Shown one piece after another: positions 15,438 to 15,593 of a stretch of 15,593 nucleotides of DNA. The position numbers were made by a program, and so were the translations under genes. Source of the stretch: Euryarchaeota archaeon UBA258 (lineage in GTDB: Archaea; Thermoplasmatota; Poseidoniia; Poseidoniales; Poseidoniaceae). The stretch spans positions 1 through 15,593 of the forward strand of contig DAPR01000074.1 in assembly GCA_002502605.1 (NCBI GenBank), written 5' to 3'. The notes under the pieces are model-generated. The model did no database searches. It was not told where the DNA came from and worked only from the letters and a program-made list of their open reading frames with translations. Each line of letters begins with the position of its first letter. The stretch's first letter is position 1.

Positions 15438-15593
15438 ATGGGTTTCAGTTCTAAGTGCTACGATTTGTCTGAAAGTTCTAAGTTTCAGGATGCGATTCTC
15501 GCTCTCATTGTTTTGAATGCTGTTACCATCGGCTTGGAGACCTTTTCATTCTCCAAATCCACTACTACCGTTTTGGAAGCACTCGATGCGGTG
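15438..15593 (+). CDS. Voltage-gated ion-channel-like protein, N-terminal fragment
   Basis: The frame is open to the window end, giving 52 codons. After a short polar N-terminus (about 1-15) comes FQDAILALIVLNAVTIGLET, closely resembling segment S1 of the voltage sensor in NaChBac-type sodium channels and related single-domain potassium channels (pattern F-ALI-LNA-T-GLET). The following loop, then LEALDAV, fits the start of S2. A real channel would need S2-S6 with a charged S4 and a pore loop, all outside the window. The start is fixed by a TATA-like element 25 bases upstream. Ion selectivity cannot be judged. The family is an inference from one helix. Confidence 0.7.
   Translation, partial: MGFSSKCYDLSESSKFQDAILALIVLNAVTIGLETFSFSKSTTTVLEALDAV

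Noticed and set aside
1..15593. CRISPR arrays, insertion sequences, transposases, integrase sites
   Set aside because: No regularly spaced direct repeats, no transposase-like coding, and no terminal inverted repeats were seen. The tRNA-Ser 3' end (TTCAAATCTCTCTCTCGGCGCCA region) has no second copy in the window, so no integrated element is evident.

Overview
The window reads as a fragment of a marine Group II euryarchaeon (Candidatus Poseidoniales) or a close relative. Archaeal markers are RNA polymerase subunit E' (Rpb7), Spt4, ribosomal proteins S24e and S27ae, the archaeal-type D-aminoacyl-tRNA deacylase DtdA and an HVO_0476-type zinc protein. The Poseidoniales assignment is an inference from gene content (proline dehydrogenase, a very large secreted protein with Ig-like domains, a SufS-type desulfurase, a voltage-gated-channel-like protein), moderate GC, CCA encoded in the tRNA, and very compact spacing. 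No search was run.

Layout. (1) Positions 1-5255, minus strand: one very large secreted protein, at least 1751 codons and open at the window edge. It has a signal peptide, a propeller-like region with six Asp-rich Ca-binding-type motifs, a CARDB-like domain, then a long chain of Ig-like (NEW3/CARDB-type) domains. Plus-strand frames over this stretch are shadows. (2) 5256-5536: divergent promoter region and a roughly 100-nt leader. (3) 5537-6816, plus strand: the transcription/translation operon rpoE1-spt4-rps24e-rps27ae, each gene with a strong GGAGGTGA-like ribosome binding site. (4) 6858-7784, minus: a propeller-like protein of unknown function. (5) 7860-9871, plus: dtdA and proline dehydrogenase, coupled through TGATG. 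(6) 9872-10648, minus: HVO_0476-type zinc protein. (7) 10750-11493, plus: a class I methyltransferase. (8) 15104 down to 11477, minus: a three-gene operon of a six-helix membrane protein with cysteine-rich tail, a SufS-type cysteine desulfurase, and a membrane-anchored subtilisin-like protease. (9) 15214-15299, plus: tRNA-Ser(GGA). (10) 15438 to the end, plus: the first 52 codons of a voltage-gated-channel-like protein.

The best understood parts are housekeeping: transcription elongation and ribosome assembly, tRNA proofreading, proline oxidation, and sulfur mobilisation. The least understood are the giant surface protein and the operon joining a cysteine desulfurase to a zinc-ribbon membrane protein and a membrane-tethered protease. 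Genes are tightly packed. Two neighbouring pairs overlap by one base through TGATG, one convergent pair abuts with no spacer and another overlaps by 17 bp. Translation starts look mixed: strong SD sites in the ribosomal operon, and starts without SD, probably leaderless, for dtdA, the subtilase and the channel.
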